From Sclerotinia nivalis (Eukaryota; Ascomycota; Leotiomycetes; Helotiales; Sclerotiniaceae), in the NCBI GenBank assembly GCA_029531795.1, contig JAPEIS010000001.1, positions 6,262,001-6,326,000 on the forward strand: a stretch of 64,000 bases of DNA. The letters run 5' to 3'. The translations under genes were made by a program, and so were the position numbers. The notes under the pieces were generated by a model, which saw only the letters and a program-made list of their open reading frames with translations, did no database searches and was not told where the DNA came from. Positions within the stretch are counted from its first letter, which is position 1. Every line of letters begins with the position of its first letter. Shown one piece after another: positions 23,565 through 36,594 of this stretch.

Positions 23565-24045
23565 TTCTCCCAAACGGACACGTTCACGATTCATTTACGC
23601 ACTTCGATGTTTTTGTGCTTTTTCCTTCTTCTCTTTCTAAGGGTTCAGAATTTGATGGTGTCTTGGGGATATCTACTTTTTACTTGGTTTCATAATGGAA
23701 TTGCTTGCTTATCATGGTTCGCACTACAAGATAGGATTACAACGGGTTATATGTGTTGATCCATGATTGAAGCACAATTCAGGTGCGAGTTTTTCTCTGG
23801 ATTGTTGTGGAATCACTTCAGGTCAATGTACCACTATCGATTTTGAATGAGATCGGATATTGCTTCAAGTTTACAGTTTGAATGGTGATGTTCAAAGTTA
23901 TGATTATGCAGTACTCTGATGATAAGGATGGATGCCGACCTAAATGCTTGATGTTATACATTCCAGCAACTCGCAAAATACACTCTATCGAGAAAACACC
24001 CGACTCCAGATCCGTCAAGACTCTTCGAACGATATACAAGGACAA
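23565..24045. other. 3' intergenic region between convergent genes
   Basis: 481 bp between the ends of H2A.Z and the minus-strand gene. No feature is seen beyond the presumed transcript ends. Confidence 0.5.
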
Positions 24046-25472
24046 TCAAGAATACAATTTCCTCTGTTGTTCCCACGGGGTAACTTCATCAACTTCATCC
24101 TCATCATCACTATCCTCCACAGTATAAAACATCTTCAGCGGACTACTAGGCGGACTCTCGATCTCTACACTTGCCCTCCGGCTAATACTTCCCTCTCCCT
24201 CTCCCATACCCGATCCCTCCAAATCCCCATCCACTACCTCCCCCACCATCTTTCCATACTGCACCTCGGATAATCTTAATCCCGTGAGCTGCTCAATCTT
24301 CGCTATACTCTTCCGTTTCTTCACACGTATGAATTCTCGCACATATCCCTTTTCATCTTCTTCCGTTTCTTCCTCTCCCAAGTCATCCATTTCGGAAGGA
24401 TACAGATCGCCTAATGAATCTGTGCCTGTTTTATCCGAATCTTCTTGTCCTTCATCTTCACGTTCTTTTCCCTTCGGACTTGAAGATCCATTGCCTCCGT
24501 AAACTATATCCGCAAAAGCAGTATGACTCGTTAAAGGACTAACAATGAATTGCGCCTCGTGTTCTAATCCGCGTTTTTCGGCTTCTAAACTCTTGCGTCG
24601 TTCACGCTCGAGTAGGGTACCGAGATTCGGAGAGGAAATCACGGGGATGAGATTAGAAGAGCTGTGTATTGCTTTAGGTGCACCAGTAGCTGGGGGTGTG
24701 GTGGCGGCTATATCGAAAATTAACTGTTGATCCTCGCGCTCATCATCTATACGTTGACGTTCCTCGGGACTAATAGGAGAAATGGGGAAGATCAATTCCG
24801 GTTCGCTTTTTTTCCGCGTGTTGGGTGTGACCGCGGATCGTAAGTGCAGCGTTTGACATTCCGAGGGGAAATCGCAGTCGCGGTAACAGTCCTTGCCGAT
24901 TTTTAAGGGCGGGATGAAGTGTGGGTTGTGCTGGGCGTGGGATTCGGATTTTAGGAGTGAGGTTTCGCGGCGCCAGTGGTTGTAGTGTTCCCAGCCTGTG
25001 TAATCAAATTCGGCGCGGCAGCCGCGGGGTGGGCGACGGCGTTTCTTTTTCTTTTTGGGGGTGGGGTTTAGGGAGGTGAGGGAACTGGTGGATGGGGATG
25101 GGGACATGGGGGAGGGCGTTTGTGGGGATGGGGGTGGAGTGGGGAGGGAACAGAAGTAATGACCGTCTTCGACTAGAGGGGTTGGTGTTAGTAGGGGTTT
25201 GAATGGGGTAATGGGGATTTCTTACGGCAGCGACGGGTGACGCCGAGACGGTAGACTGAGTGACATATGTGACAGCGCCAGATCCAGGGGTATGGGACAG
25301 GGGGTGGGGGTTTGAGGAGATGTGGTGAGATGGGTGGGCTGGGAAGTAGGCTGCGTTGGTGGAGCCGTCGAGGTGGGGTTAGGGGGGAGAGAGGTGAGGA
25401 ATGAGATGTTCCATGTTTTAGGAGAGAAGGATAGCTAGGTACTGTGATGTATTGCGGTCGGCGATCCATCAT
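24046..25472 (-). CDS. Conserved-looking fungal protein with CxxC zinc-binding-like motif (457 aa)
   Basis: Exons (minus) 25472-25226 and 25172-24046, with a 53-bp GTAAGA...TAG intron splitting a leucine codon. After a Pro/Ser-rich start comes WRCHICHSVYRLGVTRRC joined across the intron to LEDGHYFC. This gives Cys67-x2-Cys70, Cys82 and His87/Cys90, a pattern suited to one zinc ion. A basic KKKKKRRR tract and RGCRAEFDYTGWEHYNHWRR follow. The rest is acidic and probably disordered, with serine-proline sites and a run of DSDDEDEVDE near the end. The basic tract suggests nuclear localisation. I have a general memory of such proteins in filamentous ascomycetes but know no function. A second ATG at 25469 is an equally good start. 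Confidence 0.8.
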
Positions 25473-28400
25473 ACCTTATGGTATTCTCGTTGTGCTTGCC
25501 GGTGAATGATCTGATAATGTGTGAATTTCTTGAGGAATGGGATAGGCTGGGTGTTGAAATCTAACGCTGAATTTCTTTGTTTGGTATTAGGAAGCAATTT
25601 CAACAATGTAGTCAGTCGTTCATGTGAATCGGAGGGATCCGATCAACACCAGCGTGGCGATGTTGCCGGCAAGAAAGAATAACGAAGCTATAGAAATTTC
25701 AGGAATAATCTCGGCAATTCCTCTCGAAAAGAATTGAGACCCTCAGTCAAACATTCCGTCGATGTGGCGTTTGTTCTTTGAAAAGAGTCTCGTGGTACTG
25801 GTGAGATAAAACAAACCGAGGTATCGACGAAAACGTCAGAAGCGAGGTTCAAAAAGGTCAATCAATTCAGACGGTAATCCTACTTTGCTAATCAAGAGTT
25901 GAGATGAAATTGCATCGGAAAATAAGAAGGAAAAAAATGAATCTTGCGCCAACGAGCAATTGAATAGGAAACAAATGTCTCTATGGATGAGGTTTGAAGG
26001 TGTACTTCATGCAATTGTTTCATTGACAATCATTCATCAAGGCTCTCTCATTTGTTGTTGATAAGTCTTTGTTCATCAGGCGTGACCATCCTTTCATAAA
26101 TTTGTACCCACTAAGTAAATTGGAAATGCGGGTGATGTATCATTGATAGAGAGGCGACAAACAAAGAAATTTGCGTTGGAACTAAGTATCAAGGATTGAA
26201 AATGACGTTTTACAAAAACACAAGGGGCTGCTGTCCGAGTTATGGCGCCAAGGTCAGCATGATGTAAGTTCTTTTGCTATACTATTTTTTCCACGCCTAT
26301 TAAGGCCGGTTCATTGGAAGATTCTCTTAAACTTGTTGGACGTTTATGATATGCTGAAGAGAATGATCAAGCTTCGGGGGTAGCTGAGCACTAGATTTCT
26401 TTTGCTGACCTCCAGGTCAATATGTAAGCTACTAGTTGTAGATATCAAAAAAGATCTAGGAATGAAATAGACTTGGAATTCTGAATAAATTGACTGCTTG
26501 AACCTGGATGGAAACTTAGATTGATTCATTTTATTTCTCAAATTTTAATTGCGATGCTTGTTTTCCAATGATAGTTGTTGGATTTAAATGTCTAGAACGA
26601 TAGACCCCAGTTACTACTGGTAAATCTGATGGGAAGTCTACCCAATGAAAAGATGAAATGCTCAAACAAGAATCTTGTCCAATGCCATGATTTTCATTGG
26701 CTTCGGAATTTATACTGGAAATAACATGCTTCGGTAAAGAACAGAAACAGCAATGAGGGGCATGCTCCGCACGTCAGCACAAGTTTTGGCGGTTTTACAC
26801 TTTCCTTGTTGTACCCCGTCCTCAAAAGTGGTCGGCGATGACGAAGAGTACAGTATGCATGATACATAGTGAAGGGAGTCGTACAGTGTCAATGGCGAAT
26901 GTATACAATCTAATAGACAAAAGTTATGTTCCGCATTATTTTCCGCAGAAAGGCAACAGCACATCATGGAATAGCCCAAGTCGTCGGTGGTTCATTATTG
27001 TTGCAGATAGAAAAACCTAAGAACTTGGGCTAGGAGAATGCCCACCATCTTCCATGACCATGCGATAACGTATGGCGTCCATGGGCTTTTACCGGAGATA
27101 ACAGCGAGCAATGGATTTTGAGTAGGATGGAGTACTGGCTTTATGGCCCTTCAAGTTTGAAGGCCCTCAGATGGGTCATAGATGGACATACCAACCAAGA
27201 AAAAGAAAACCGTGTCATGGAAGTATTCGGGCATGACTCCTGCCAAAATTAGTGCAGAACTCCATAAAGGTTTCGAAGTCATGAAGTTGGAGAACCTAGA
27301 CCGGAAACAAGCTGAAGTGAGATTTGTGCTTGACGCAAGGAGTTCTGAAGCTCTTAGCTATGATTGATTCGAGAGGCTTTCAGAATGATCCAACATAAAT
27401 GTTTTTTAGGAATTGAATTTCCAAGTAGTTCGGAATGTGAAAAAATCGGGTTCGAATCCCTAGATATTATCAAGAAACAATATCCTATACTTATCTGAAG
27501 AGTCTGATGTGTATATTACATTGATAAGATAGCTTTAAACAGAGTCTAGAGTAGTGGAATGGAATGCAATCTGATTCACGTACCAAATTGATGATTACAT
27601 AAACAAGTATTACATAACATTCTCACGTGATAGTCGCATCGTTCTTCATGTCTTATCCTCACCATTATCATCAACATCAAATGAACATTTCAATCTTTTA
27701 ATATTACCTTGGAAGTTGTGGTATAATCATCATCAGTTTGGGAAATATTACCTTTCAATACCGGTATTCCAATAAATTCGGAAACTCCAACCTCATATCC
27801 TGGACAAATTCAATGGGACCTGGATGATTTAGAATGCTGAGGTTGAAGCACATATCGATATCTTGAAGGATGCGATTCAAATGATTGAATATTAATCTTT
27901 ATATCTCAAGGTTTATTGTTTCAGGCTGCATGCAGGCTGACTATTTATCCTTGTACATGTACGTACGTGTTCCCTTACTTGTCAGAGTAGCATTAATCTG
28001 AGGCGTCAATAACTCTATCCTTTGCTGATTGTTCACATTTACAAGGGACCTGAATACTTAGTATTTGACTGGGTATAGTAAATAGGCATCAATCAATCTG
28101 CATGCTTGCAATTCCCTCACACTCTAGTGCGGCACTGCACCAAGTCTGCTGCTGGTGTCAACAGCGGTGGCTCCTGTTAATTATCCTGGGTTAACTTCCG
28201 ATCACAATTGAGTTTTGCCTAGAGCTTACTTCAAGCTATCTTGGGTTGATGTGGACTTATTCCACGAAAGTCATGCTTTTTGGGTCAAGGAGCATTGCGT
28301 GGATAAACGTGATAGTCTGGAGGCATTTCTTTAATGCTGTCTTTAGTTCATTATGTTATTTGAACGTCCATTCCCAATCTAGGAATAACAACCATGTCGA

Positions 28401-28512
28401 GATACCTCCACTCTCAGTCTCGCGCAAAAAATAGGGCGATTCTGATTTGATAATACCTATTCATGAAAATTCGAAGGAATGCTTCCTACCGGCCCTTCCA
28501 AGATCAGAAATA
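25473..28512. other. Intergenic region, about 3 kb
   Basis: No convincing gene. A 61-codon ORF at 27182-27367 (plus) starts with a true ATG and reads like a soluble protein fragment. A B-box-like GGGTTCGAATCCC lies at 27449-27461 but is not part of a foldable tRNA. Confidence 0.5.
27182..27367 (+). CDS. Doubtful small ORF or gene fragment (61 aa)
   Basis: An ATG-initiated ORF with a basic start (PTKKKKTVSWKY) and an amphipathic middle (ELHKGFEVMKLENLDRKQAE). The composition is more protein-like than the other short ORFs nearby. No partner exon, domain or signal peptide is visible. It may be a decayed gene fragment or chance. Confidence 0.22.
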   Translation: MDIPTKKKKTVSWKYSGMTPAKISAELHKGFEVMKLENLDRKQAEVRFVLDARSSEALSYD

Positions 28513-30535
28513 TCAACTCTGAATATATGAACATGTCCACCTACTCGGCGTACTCAACGTCTCAGATGGCGTATCACCTTCATAAAGTTGAATCCATTCT
28601 CCGCTCTCATACCTGGAGGGATACCTGTACGCAAGCCACGCTCTTCTTCCATGATAACCATCAAAATCAAACTTCATAGTAATATTCCTCAGGCGGTTTG
28701 ATTCTGGAACTATTTCTATTCTCTCGTTCAGGCCAGCTTCTTCAATATCTCGAACTCTCTCGGCTACTCTTGTGCTCAACAGACTATTCCACAAACCTTC
28801 CTGTCTATCAGCTTGTTTCAGTAATAGGATGGCTTTGTTTCTTATGCTTCTATGTCGACATTTTGTGGCTACAAGGAACAGCGGCTGGAGTATCTCGTTG
28901 TCTAGTGTAAAACTTGCTGCCTCGCGACCTTCCCTCCGGATATTGGGTGGCATGTGGATGAATTCTGAGGCCCATCTCACCATCGATTCAAATTCTGACC
29001 GGAATTTGTCCCATAATAGCTCATTTGGTTCATTGGATGCTATAGGATAAGTTGTGGAAGTTGTGACCAATATTTGTGTCATCGTTTTGTGCATGCGGAG
29101 CAGGTTCCTCGCACTCTTTTCCATTGGATTGAGTAATTCGATACTATTAGTCTCGTTTGTTGTGCATGAATATAACTCAAATGCTCGGTTCCAGCTCTCG
29201 AGACGGAATAATAGCAGAATTTTAGCTTCCTCGCTGGTAGGGAGTGGAAGGGGGACGCCATTGTACATGGAACAGGATAGGAGATTTCTTCCGCTGAATG
29301 TCCAAATCGATTCCAACGCCTCACGCGCTTGCTCAACGTTCAGAAATTGGTCTGGGATAGAATTTAGTGACGAGCCAGATCCGCCATCAATTATGCGTGC
29401 CCTGGAGTTCAAAACCGAGGCTTGTGTATCCAGTCGGCTAAATAGTATACGAAATATCGAGACGGGAATGTGATCTTCAGGAAGGTCTTCAATTGAGATA
29501 GCGCTTGATTCTCCTGATACTTGCATTTCTGAGAATATCTTCACTCCACCATCGATATGTGCGAGAGCAGAGCCGTGGTCCCCTCGTAAAGTCTTCAGAT
29601 GCATCACCAGTTAGCATCCAACGACTGAAACATTACTGATTTCTACGACGACACTTACCTCGAAGCATATGAATAATATGCAGGCCGTTAACGCCACATT
29701 CGCCGACTTATATGTATGGTTGGTGTTTACAGACATACTCGGCTGCACCAGGCAATTTATTGCTCTTACGTATTGTCTTAAAGCAAAGGAATTCTCTTCA
29801 GTATCACCCCTCACCTTGGAGATAAATTTATCCTCCAACTCGAACCTCTCATGCAAAGACCCGAGCGCAATAACTGCATGTCGTACTGCTGGCTCACGAT
29901 GAGACGCCTGTAGAACGAAATGATTCCAGAATTTCGAGCCAAAACAACTGCCTAGTTGAGGTGCACTTTGCGTGTGGAAAAAATGGAAAGAGTGCTGCTC
30001 CCGGTCACTGACAGATAGCGATGGGGATAGGAAGTCAGGAATTGTTGGAGGTAGTTGATATGTGATACCGCTGAAAGAATTCGAGACGATAGCAGATGAA
30101 ATTGCACTTGATTTAGGATTCGGACCAGGAGCACAGTGGGCATAGCCGTCACATTTTCTACCCGTCTGAAAACATTTTCCACATCCAGGTCTTCCTTCGT
30201 CGCATTTCACATGTCGGACTCTATAAGAAAGACGTCAGTTGACTGGTTCAGGTACAATAATTTTCCTTAAAGAAACGAAAAAAGCCAAGTCAATCATAGT
30301 TTCTCCCGGAAGACTGCGGGCCATAAACATGATTGCTATTGATGATGATGCAAGATCCATTCATCAGAAGCATAACACGACTTATCGGTTAAATTCGAGA
30401 TCAAAAAAAAAAGTAGAATATGTGGCTATGGACTCACTTGCAAGTTTTGCAACCCGTCTTAGCTCTTGTACTGAATGCTCGTGAACGTTTAGGGAGCTCT
30501 TTCTTTATGACCGACTTTTTTGAAACTCCAACCAT
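28513..30535 (-). CDS. Zn2Cys6 (fungal binuclear cluster) transcription factor
   Basis: Proposed exons (minus) 30535-30438, 30220-29659 and 29592-28513 encode 579 aa; introns are 217 and 66 bp. The zinc cluster is created by joining exons 1 and 2: GCKTC, then VRHVKC, then DEGRPGCGKC and FQTGRKCDGY. The spacing is C-x2-C-x6-C-x6-C-x2-C-x6-C, with basic residues before it (KKSVIKKELPKRSRA) suited to nuclear import and DNA contact. The rest resembles the C-terminal region of fungal zinc-cluster regulators that carry a transcription-factor-2-like domain, including EPAVRHAVIALGSLHE. It is a nuclear, sequence-specific DNA-binding regulator; targets are unknown. It lies about 10 kb from the P450 with unrelated genes between, so local control of that gene is possible but unsupported. 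Confidence 0.92.
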
Positions 30536-33500
30536 TTTTGCAAGGGATAAGCGAGTGTTGATGACTAGTCAATTAAACATATAAGTACTACATGTACTTC
30601 GAAAATTCCCACACATTCGTGTTGTTCGTTGAAGAAACTACAATTAACTACCAGTTCCGAGGATGGCGTCATATAGAGGCGTCGTTGAGAGTGCAGGCTG
30701 GCTAAACTTACGAGCAGGTTAAAATGAGAGTTGGGTTTTCCGCATATTGTTCATTTGACAGCTCATATACTTTCTATCTTACAATCAAGTCGGGCCACGG
30801 CAGGATATAAATGATTAATCAATAATTTACCGACCAGATTCGTTGCATGGTCGGAAGGCTGAGCATCCGCAAGTCAGATTCTGGGATTCATCATTATGGT
30901 ATCTATCGGGCTCCATACTGCGTTCGTCTTGAAAAAACCGGGATTACTGTTCCAAAAACGGGTACTGTGGGCGCATGCAGAACCATCCTTGACAGGCAGA
31001 TAAAGCAGGGGTCCAGCACTGAAATAATGATCGTAGGTCTTAGTGAAAGATGAACGAACAGACCAATCAAGCTTGCAATGCGTTAACCCAAGAAACAGAC
31101 TTGTGATTTAAGGTTATGATACAAAGCGGGAGAAAACAGCAAAGACCTTTTGGTGAACCAGACCTCCCTCCCTCTTAAATCCCGACTAATATATCTAGCG
31201 AGACTTTTTTAATCTTCTTTTTCTTAACAAATATAACGGCTATAAATCTGCCACGCCGTGATTCTGCATGGCGATATGCATAGTTTATTACATTTCTCCA
31301 TTTTTCCGGGCTGTACTATCACGTTTTGCTCTTTTAACCCTTGGACTCCTCCAATCAACTTGCCATGCTATTTCAGAAATCAGTGAGATGAGCCATATAC
31401 ATGGAGTTTTGTTATGCCGTATTACAGGCCATTTTTGGTTGTCCTAAGAATGGATATTTGCATTGAGATGATCACTTCCTTCATCTAAATTACCATCATC
31501 CCCGCAACAACTCGTCGGTTTCATCAGCCACAAGATAACGGCTCGGACCATATTGCGAACTTTGAGTCGCCTTTCCTAGGAATCCCCTCAAAGGACGATG
31601 ACGCAAATTGATCCGACCTCAAATGCGTTCATATGTTGATAAACTTCGAGCTTGGTTTTCCAATCAACTATTTTATGGTCAAGCATTATTTATAGTCAAA
31701 TCTACAAAGCTCGCGTACATTGAGCCCAAACCCCTTTTCCTCAATGACCCGCGCCCCATCAATGTCATACATTAAGTCAAATTGATATTAGCATGATAAT
31801 GACTTCTTTAAGTTGTTAGTGATGATAATAGGCTTAATTGAGACTACGGACAATACAGTAAGCAATATTTATAATTGGCTGGAGTGGTACAAAAAAAGAT
31901 CGGTGTAACCACCCATCACAATTACTTTCTTATATCGTCCGATATACCTTTTCTCGCTCATGGTATGATCTTCATTTACCATGCTACTTTTCACGCTGAT
32001 GTTCCAGACCATATAGACCATTTAACGGTGTTAGGCTATTATAAGCCTAACTTATAAGGCATACACTTTATATATAGTTTACAGGATCACAGCTAACCTT
32101 AAATAGAGTAGCCCCCTCCATAAGAACAACAAGACCTTGTATCTAAAATCTCTTTCAACGGTGCACAAGTCCGACCGAGGTTCAAACATCGCATTGTTAT
32201 GGTAGTACAGTGCAGAACAGTTGGCGAAGGAGTCAGCACTTTGTTCACCGGGGCATTCGGATGATTCCTGCAATGGGCGTACACTGACTGCAATCGCTGA
32301 GTTCCCACAGGGGATATATGTCCCGCTGCCAATCTTCTATTCTGGTCAATATGCGAGGACATTACATGTGTCACAAAATGATTTTGCCCATCGAATCATT
32401 CATCAATTATTCACACTGAAAGACAGGATAATACCCATTGGTCATCCTTGCACGATCCTCTGTCATTTTGTCGCAAATAGAGGTACATAATTCAGATTAT
32501 GGGCAAAAATCACGAGCAACTGAAAATTTATATTTCCAACTTTCCTACACCCCACGTTACACGATCGGATGCGGGGGATTTCCTTAAAATAATATGGGAT
32601 CGAAACCTTGTCGGTGCGTGCTCTGCCAACCTTGAAGCTTGACGGGAGTCAATTGTCAGGCATAGATTGTTAGCCACCCGACAACACTCTTGGTTATCTC
32701 GGCCTTGTGGATTGCCTTGCAGGAATTGAACTTATATCACTCGGATTTAAAAGATTTGGTCTCATTCCCATTGGGCGGCAGCAACTTCATGGGTAGTAAT
32801 ATTCCAAGCGGAACTTGGCATGTCAGATTAAGTCATCAATAGTACAGGCTATAGATCTACGGATTTACAGAGGAAACAACTGCATGCTGCATGAAACTTG
32901 CCAAGCTCGTCAGGTCCCAGCAAATACTTACAAAAATACGATGTCTAAATTGGGAAAAGACGAGATTTCGCTTCGGATTCTTTGGGGCTCATGATGAATC
33001 TTTCCTATCATGGTTGATAAGCATCAATCTACAGTCGGGATTTTCAAGAACTGTATGAGTTGTTGGTTTGCGAAAGATGCATATAATCCTTCATTTGTAT
33101 TCCTTACTATTTACTTATATCTTGGTTACGCAATGACGAGTGCATTGCGCGTAAGGAATTGGATAAGTTAATGCCTAATTCTCTTGAATTTCAACGTTCA
33201 GACTTGGTTCTTGTGTAGGCGAAAGAAATCACCATGACTTCAAATGACAAGAGTCTCAATTCCTCATTGTCACGCTGTTCTCTGGTCCACGCCTCAAATT
33301 TTCCTGGCCCTAGTCTAAGTCCTGGAAGAAAATATATAACCTCGAGAACCGCTATCTAAAATTCTATGAAACGAATAAGGAGCTTCCCTTGGATTTTCAT
33401 CGCATCATTCAGCACACCTAATCACCCGGACTGGAATGGATATGGAAAGGCAGACTGAAGCAGATTGATGCTATACAGATATTCATTAGCACACCGATCG

Positions 33501-34283
33501 TTCCTGGAAATCGCAGCCATTTTCACTTCCATTTACACCAATTACGTGAATATACACACCAACATCAATATGAACCAATATCTATGTCTGCTTCTCAGTG
33601 CAGGGCGTCCGAAGAACTGCCCGCACACAATATCAGGGTGTTTCCTTATGTTATTACTTCTAGATTTCCTGTTAAGTAAAGAAATATAGGATACCTCTCT
33701 GATTTCCTCAAGTATCTCTCCGCTATTTCCAGATTGGGAGAGTAGATTATTATTCAACCAAATTCCGAAATACACTATTTATTACTTCAAAGAGGTTTAA
33801 AAGAACGGATGAGTATAGGTGTCCAATATTGCTGGTGCTTCTGGTATAATTTGAATGTTCTAATATATATATATATATATATACACAATCTACCCATTCC
33901 CCTAGTGAGGAAGCTGTAGTGTATATTCATGCTCTGTTTATACTTCAATATACTCCGGACGGGGCGAAATATGCGGCTTTTCTAGAAGCGATCTGTAGAT
34001 TGATTTATTTATTTATTTTATTTGAGTAGATTTTATACGATTAAGGAATCTCTCTGCTATAAATGTGGAATTGAGGGTATGAGCGAGATATAGTCGATAT
34101 TGGGAAGCGGATTAGATGATCTGAAGATTTTGGATCTGGAGATGAAGGGGATGGGATGGGAAGTTATTGATGATATATCTATATATATATTCCTTCTATC
34201 TTTACTCTTTCTCAATACTCATCAATATGAATATAATATAATATATCTACGAATCTTAACATTCTAAATACTATTCCACTCAT
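30536..34283. other. Gene-poor AT-rich region
   Basis: No gene could be supported over about 3.7 kb. Short ORFs of 60-90 codons occur on both strands without protein-like features. An (AT)n microsatellite lies at 33862-33884. Confidence 0.5.
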
Positions 34284-34472
34284 TGTGACGATCCTAGCAT
34301 TAATACCTCAGGACGCCACCTACTAGTTCCGCCCTGGTTTCATTTAGGGTTTGGTCCCCTCCGAGGGGACCATAAAAGGCTCAACTTTATTATCTTTTGT
34401 ACAGTAGTTTGTTATTCTATTTAGTATTGATAAATTGATTCTTAATATGCCTTGAATTAGACCATCGTCACA
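34284..34472. mobile_element. Probable solo LTR of a gypsy-type retrotransposon
   Basis: A 189-bp segment begins TGTGACGAT and ends ATCGTCACA, a 9-bp perfect terminal inverted repeat with the TG...CA ends of LTRs. The flanks are CTCAT and CTTAT, a 5-bp direct repeat with one mismatch, as expected for an aged target-site duplication. Inside is the perfect 9-bp-stem palindrome GGTCCCCTCCGAGGGGACC (34351-34369), followed at once by ATAAAAGG, a TATA-like promoter core. No internal retrotransposon sequence is adjacent, so it fits a solo LTR left by recombination. The orientation (promoter reading rightward) suggests plus but is not certain. Confidence 0.7.
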
Positions 34473-34611
34473 CTTATTCTATAATATTCTCCTCCTTTAT
34501 TAAATAATAAATTACTTTTATATTATAAAAATCAAAACCTGTTTTATTTTTGTTTTATTTAGAATCTAATTTAAAAGAAATCAAATATTATATTCTAGAT
34601 TCTACCCCTCT

Positions 34612-34647
34612 TCCCTCTCTCCCCTCTCTCCCCTCTCTCCCCTCTCC
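34612..34647. repeat. 9-bp tandem repeat (CCCCTCTCT)n
   Basis: About four head-to-tail copies, all pyrimidine on the plus strand. Confidence 0.85.
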
Positions 34648-35225
34648 TTTCTGTTAGTATCAATTGATATAGTTCAAAGTGTAAAGTACTTTAGGCTGTA
34701 TTGATAAAACTTATTCTTGATTCTTCTACTCTATATTGAAGGAGAAGAGCGCCGGGCCGGAGCTTTATCGATTTTCTCTAACGAAAATCTATATTAATTC
34801 ATTTATATATTATATAATTTTAAAATTGAAGGTATGGATTAGGATTTAATTGGTGGTATTGGGAACGGATTCGACCAACCCATCTCTTTTTAATAGAGCA
34901 CTATGTTTCTATTCGGGAAGGGTTGAAAAGATCATTGGCTTTTTAACGACCGGCTCCATTGGTTGAAAGCAAGAGTAAGAGAAAACCTATGAATAATATA
35001 ACCCACTCCACCAGGAAGCCGGCGTTAGGAATCGAACCTGAATAGGTATATATATCATATCGGGTAACAGTAAGAAATCGTTTCTATACTCAAACGGTCT
35101 TCCGGTCCAGTAGGATTCAGTATAAAGTCGAGGTTGTTGATCGAATGCCGCCGAGTGTTAATACCTCTAGATGATTGTACAGACACCGATAACTGGTATC
35201 TATTTTATTTACTTTATCTTTTATA

Positions 35226-35577
35226 TCTACCTCTCTACCTCTATCTCTATCTCTTTCTTTATCTCCCTCCCTATCTCCGCCTCTACCTCTCTACCTCCCT
35301 ACCTCCCTACCTCCCTACCTCCCTACCTCCCTACCTCTCTACCTCTCTACCTCTCTACCTCCCTACCTCTCTACCTCCCTCCCTACCTCCCTTCTCACCT
35401 CACTATCCCCGCTTCTCACCTCACTATCTCTCATCTTACTATCTCTCTCCCTACCCCTCTTCCCACCTATCCATCCATCCATCCATCCATTCTATCCATC
35501 CATCCATCCATCCATCCTATCCATCCTATCTGTATATAAATAACTCACACTCACACTCTCACTCACACCCTCATCAA
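35226..35577. repeat. Compound pyrimidine-rich microsatellite tract
   Basis: CTACCTCT and CTACCTCC units change into TCACTATCTC units, then (CCAT)n, then (CACT)n. The plus strand is nearly free of guanine for about 350 bp. Confidence 0.9.
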
Positions 35578-35992
35578 CCAAACGATGAGATTTTACAGTC
35601 TATAGCTTACCAAATATAAACTTAGAGACTATGTATCCTTTTTATTCATCAAGATTTTTTTATTATGATTTTTTAAGCGTGTTTGTGGAAGAGAAAGAGC
35701 CATACCATGTGACGCACAAGAGCCGCATAAGAGCTGAATTAATAGGGCCAATTATATCCCTTAGAATCTACAACTAAAGAACTACGGCTTGTAAGGAGCA
35801 ATTGTATATATATACTAGCTGTAGATATGTGATTGATTGTGCATATACCAATGGGTCACATGGGTTTATACCAGATTCGTGACATACGAGGGGGGAAAGG
35901 AGGGGTGAGAGAGAGGGAGAGAGAATCAAGGATTAATCAAATGAAGTACTTACTATATAACTAATAACTGAACAACTGAACAATATCCATCA

Positions 35993-36046
35993 TCACATCC
36001 ACATCCACATCCACATCCACATCCACATCCACATTCACATCCACAT
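35993..36046. repeat. (CCACAT)n hexanucleotide repeat
   Basis: About nine copies with one TTCACAT variant. Confidence 0.9.
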
Positions 36047-36102
36047 GAATATAAAAAGTAACAAAATAAAATAAATAGATATAAAACGCCATGCTAATTA
36101 CG

Positions 36103-36142
36103 ATCCACCCATCCACCCATCCACCCATCCACCCATACACCC
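36103..36142. repeat. (CCCATCCA)n repeat
   Basis: About five copies, the last ones diverged to CCATACACCCA. Confidence 0.85.
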
Positions 36143-36594
36143 ACCCACTGCTCCACTACTCCATTTCCATTTCCATTTTCGCTAAATTATTGCTCAAATA
36201 TCCGCCAAAGGTGATTGATAGATTGATATATTATGAACATGGATGTTTCTCTTTTCCTTACTTTGCTTTTCTCTCCTAGCTTTCTCGTCATATCTCATCA
36301 CATCTTATCTCAAATCGCTCCACTCCTCTCCGCTCTGCCCCGTTCGCCCCAAACGTAGACTTGGCACATGGAATTGAACTGACTGACTGATAAGCACAAA
36401 CTCCACGAACCAAAACCATATAGCCAGCTAATGTACCTAGTAATATCTGCAACTGTCAATCACTCTTAATCGATCAATCAACCCATCCATCCATCCATCC
36501 ATCCATCCCATTTCATAGAAAAAAAAACGCCCTTTGACACCCAACCTCAACATACCGTCCCGTAATTTTCGCTACTATTCTCTGCTCGTACCCC

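Larger units (their letters stand above)
34473..36594. other. Microsatellite-rich non-coding region downstream of HSF1
   Basis: No gene could be supported. It holds a 9-bp tandem repeat (34612-34647), a 350-bp compound pyrimidine repeat (35226-35577), CCACAT repeats (35993-36046), CCCATCCA repeats (36103-36142) and CCAT repeats (36481-36509). ORFs here are translations of the repeats. A perfect tRNA B-box (GGTTCGATTCC) is present on the minus strand near 35030, but no tRNA folds around it. Confidence 0.6.

Noticed and set aside
24284..24730. Plus-strand Ser/Pro-rich ORFs
   Set aside because: Antisense shadows of the 457-aa gene at 24046-25472.
27440..27470. tRNA T-arm-like GGGTTCGAATCCC
   Set aside because: No D-arm or anticodon arm and no acceptor stem upstream; probably chance.
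35020..35110. tRNA gene on the minus strand, suggested by a perfect B-box (GGTTCGATTCC)
   Set aside because: The T-stem has a mismatch and no matching acceptor or D-arm exists at the proper distance.
35134..35619. 161-codon and 122-codon ORFs rich in Tyr, Leu and Pro
   Set aside because: They are translations of the pyrimidine microsatellite tract.
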